DNA of 64,000 bases from JBGCEZ01 sp045106735 (lineage in GTDB: Bacteria; Planctomycetota; Phycisphaerae; Phycisphaerales; SM1A02): the NCBI GenBank assembly GCA_045106735.1, contig JBGCEZ010000039.1, positions 1-64,000 of the forward strand, written 5' to 3'. Below are positions 61,939 to 64,000 of the stretch, piece by piece; position 1 is the first letter of the stretch; each line of letters starts with the position of its first letter. Position numbers and translations under genes: made by a program. Below the pieces are notes generated by a model. It was not told the DNA's origin, searched no databases, and saw only the letters and a list, made by a program, of their open reading frames with translations.

Positions 61939-62383
61939 AGCGGTCGACTTGCAGTCGGGGCGGGCGGCGGCGGCGGTGTCCGCCGGGCGGCTGGCCGCGG
62001 CCGGAATTCCGGTGCGGCTGGTCGACGTTGATCCGCCGGGCTGGTCGATCCTGCGACGCGGCGGCCAAACCGACGAACGGGTGATGGTGGTCGTGCCGGC
62101 CGATCGGGCCGACGAAGCGCGCGAGGTGCTCGCGGCCCCGCCGTCGGACGAAGCGGACGGACCGGGCGAATTCGCTGAGGCTGATGGTTCGGCTGACCTG
62201 GCCGGTGTCGCCGATCCCGCCGAGCCGACTGAGGCCTTTGAATTGGACCCCTCTGACGGCGGGTCGTCTCGCCGCTCGGGCATGCCGGCTCCGGCCCGAC
62301 TGGCCATGGTGGTGGCGATCATCGTGATGGCCGTGAGCCTCATCGGGATGATCGCTGGCGCGATCGTGTCGGCCTGGCCCTGA
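61928..62383 (+). CDS. DUF2007-like membrane protein
   Basis: 151 residues. Residues 1-70 follow the DUF2007 'putative signal-transducing' pattern (Gly/Ala-rich helix, AAGIPVRLVDVDPPGW, then VMVVVPADRADEAREVL). After an acidic linker there is one C-terminal helix (LAMVVAIIVMAVSLIGMIAGAIV), giving a tail-anchored inner-membrane protein. ATG 61928 overlaps the upstream gene. 84 bp precede carA on the same strand. Confidence 0.6.
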   Translation: MASEAVDLQSGRAAAAVSAGRLAAAGIPVRLVDVDPPGWSILRRGGQTDERVMVVVPADRADEAREVLAAPPSDEADGPGEFAEADGSADLAGVADPAEPTEAFELDPSDGGSSRRSGMPAPARLAMVVAIIVMAVSLIGMIAGAIVSAWP

Positions 62384-62467
62384 AGTTCGCCGCCGAAATC
62401 TGCCCAATTCGCCGCCGGGGCCTCCGGTTCGATTGCTCCCGCGCGCTTCGCCCGGGATCATGCCGGC

Positions 62468-63664
62468 ATGAACGCATCGCCCGACAGATCGTCCGCTGCG
62501 GTTCCCGGCCGCATCGTGCTGGAAGATGGCACACTGGCCCGCGGGGTTGCCTTTGGAGCCCCGGCGACGACCGCCTGTGGCGAGCTCGTGTTCAATACGG
62601 CCATGACCGGGTACCAGGAAGCGCTGACCGATCCGAGCTACGCCGGCCAGGTGCTGCTGATGACGAGCACCGAGATCGGCAACTACGGATGCAATGACGG
62701 CGACACAGAGTCCGGTCGGCCGCAGGTGACCGGCTTCGTGGTGCGCTCGCTGGCCCGGCGACCTTCCAACTACCGAGCGACGTCGAGCCTGAGCGACTGG
62801 CTGGCCGGGCACGGGGTGCCGGGCGTGGCCGGGGCCGACACCCGAGCATTGGTCCGCCGCATTCGCGCGGCCGGCGCCATGCGCTGCTGCATTTCGACGG
62901 ATCCCGCGCGATCCGACGCCGACCTACTGGCCGAAGCGCGGTCGGCGCCGGTCATGACCGGCCAGAACCTCGCCGCCCCGGCCTCCGGTGATCGGCCAGG
63001 CCAGTGGCAAGAGGACCTCGGCGGTTGGTGGAGCGGGGTGGCGGCGAGCCGGCCTTCCGTGGATCTCCCCGAGGCCCCGCTGCGGGTCGCGGCCATCGAC
63101 TGCGGGGCCAAGCACACGATTTATCGTCACCTGGTGGATCGCGGGTGCCACGTGGTGCCGTTGGCCCACGATGCGTCGGCCGACGAAATTCGGGCCATCA
63201 ATCCCGATGGTCTGTTCCTTTCGAACGGGCCCGGGGATCCGGCCGCGGTCGAGGCGACGATCGACACCGTTCGGGCCGTCATGCACGAGTACCCAACGTT
63301 CGGGATCTGCCTTGGCCACCAGTTGCTGGCCCTCGCCTGCGGGGCCCGCACGTGGAAGTTGCCCTTCGGCCATCGCGGGGCCAATCAGCCGGTGCGGAAC
63401 ATCGAGCACGGCCGGGTCGAGATCACCAGTCAGAATCATGGTTTTTGCGTGGACGCCGAATCGCTCGTCGCGGCCGACTGCGTGATCACCCACGAACATC
63501 TGAACGACGGCACCGTCGCCGGTTTCCGGCACCGCACGGAGCCAATTTTCTCCGTGCAGTACCACCCCGAGGCTTCGCCCGGCCCCCATGACTCGGCGTA
63601 CCTGTTCGACGCGTTCGTGGCCGCGATGCTGGCTCGGCGGGCCGCTTGTCCGACGTCGGCATAG
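62468..63664 (+). CDS. carA: Carbamoyl-phosphate synthase small (glutaminase) subunit
   Basis: 398 residues, normal for CarA. Hydrolyses glutamine and passes ammonia to CarB for arginine and pyrimidine synthesis. N-terminal domain: VLEDGTLARGVAFGA, TGELVFNTAMTGYQEALTDPSYAGQ-type segment and TGFVVRSLARRPSNYR. C-terminal class I glutamine amidotransferase: Cys281 in GICLGHQ, His366 and Glu368 in QYHPEASPGPHDS. The carB gene is not within the visible 3' flank. Ends 336 bp before the window edge. Confidence 0.95.
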   Translation: MNASPDRSSAAVPGRIVLEDGTLARGVAFGAPATTACGELVFNTAMTGYQEALTDPSYAGQVLLMTSTEIGNYGCNDGDTESGRPQVTGFVVRSLARRPSNYRATSSLSDWLAGHGVPGVAGADTRALVRRIRAAGAMRCCISTDPARSDADLLAEARSAPVMTGQNLAAPASGDRPGQWQEDLGGWWSGVAASRPSVDLPEAPLRVAAIDCGAKHTIYRHLVDRGCHVVPLAHDASADEIRAINPDGLFLSNGPGDPAAVEATIDTVRAVMHEYPTFGICLGHQLLALACGARTWKLPFGHRGANQPVRNIEHGRVEITSQNHGFCVDAESLVAADCVITHEHLNDGTVAGFRHRTEPIFSVQYHPEASPGPHDSAYLFDAFVAAMLARRAACPTSA

Positions 63665-63737
63665 GCGTGGCGAGACGATCCCGCTTCCGAAGCCAGTGGC
63701 GATCGGGTCCCGATTCCGGGGCCTGTTTTTTGGCCCC

Positions 63738-63823
63738 GCATCCGGCCTCGTGTCCGGCCTCGTGTCCGGCCTCAGCTCCGTCCCCGCATCCGGCCTCGTC
63801 ACCGGCCCTGAACCCGGCCTCGC
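63738..63823. repeat. 12-bp repeat (GTCCGGCCTCGT-type)
   Basis: Several degenerate 12-bp units (ATCCGGCCTCGT, GTCCGGCCTCGT, GTCCGGCCTCAG and later CATCCGGCCTCGT, ACCCGGCCTCG), just after carA. Confidence 0.75.
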
Positions 63824-63910
63824 CCGAACGGCATCCGAAAGCACATCCAGTGGTGGGGCAGGGGTTTGCCGTTTGGTCGGCGGGATCCGAGCGCGGCCCC
63901 GCAGCGCATT

Positions 63911-64000
63911 TTGACCCGCCGCATCCTTTTCGGCGACCCGGGCGTGCATCGCGTGGCCGACGGCGCCGTTCGCCCGGGGGTGACGGGCGGTTGGTCGTCC
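63911..64000 (+). CDS. Possible start of a gene running off the window (doubtful)
   Basis: An open frame from TTG 63911 to the edge reads LTRRILFGDPGVHRVADG. It has sensible codon use but no ribosome-binding site and is too short to identify. Confidence 0.2.
   Translation, partial: MTRRILFGDPGVHRVADGAVRPGVTGGWSS

Overview
The window is GC-rich chromosomal DNA, with coding regions showing strongly G/C third positions, from a bacterium that most resembles a Planctomycetota member of the Phycisphaerae type. This is inferred from gene content, not from a marker tree. The pointers are several exported proteins ending in type I dockerin-like repeats, a PEP-CTERM type sorting tail, long prepilin-like proteins, a TPR lipoprotein paired with an FG-GAP/ASPIC lipoprotein, a CPxCGYDL zinc-ribbon membrane protein, and system II (ResB/CcsA) cytochrome c assembly. 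No transposase, integrase, CRISPR array or phage gene was seen; the window looks like stable chromosome.

Layout. 1-142 is the end of dnaN. 195-8629 (minus strand) holds an acyltransferase split by ankyrin repeats, a dockerin exoprotein, a prepilin-like protein, a DUF3352-like/pseudopilin-like exported protein and a zinc-ribbon membrane protein. 8695-9840 is citrate synthase. 10120-20285 is an exoprotein block: three paralogous Cys-rich dockerin proteins, interrupted by a lipoprotein with a guanidine-modifying-enzyme (agmatine/peptidyl-arginine deiminase) signature and by a divergent beta-helix dockerin protein. 20558-26768 contains an antiporter-TrkA-PTS EIIA fusion, a glycosylasparaginase and an envelope redox group (rhodanese-like lipoprotein, DsbD N-domain protein, redoxin). 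27145-33358 contains a 3-hydroxyacyl-CoA dehydrogenase, then the tightly overlapping set gap / RimB-type protease / RimK / CPBP protease, then a GNAT acetyltransferase. 33452-39180 contains an outer-membrane barrel candidate, a PEP-CTERM protein and the TPR plus ASPIC lipoprotein pair. 39346-45959 contains malate dehydrogenase, guanylate kinase, a DUF1573 protein and a CheB-CheR-PAS fusion. 46950-53620 contains a beta-helix dockerin protein, a hybrid histidine kinase, a LURP-one-like protein, tRNA-Cys and a CsgG/FlgT-like lipoprotein. 53808-63664 contains an HtrA protease, ResB-CcsA, a DUF4026/DUF2314-like protein, a DUF2007-like membrane protein and carA.

How it fits together. Central metabolism (gltA, mdh, gap, hydroxyacyl-CoA dehydrogenase, gmk, carA) is interspersed with a large cell-surface inventory. 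Five proteins with good dockerin-like tails plus a sixth weaker one (the beta-helix at 16277) occur with no recognisable cohesin here, so their anchor must lie elsewhere or these tails have another role. Strong intrinsic terminators follow several of the exoprotein genes, which suggests separate transcription. Many intergenic gaps carry short-period (6-14 bp) GC-rich tandem repeats, each locus with its own unit.
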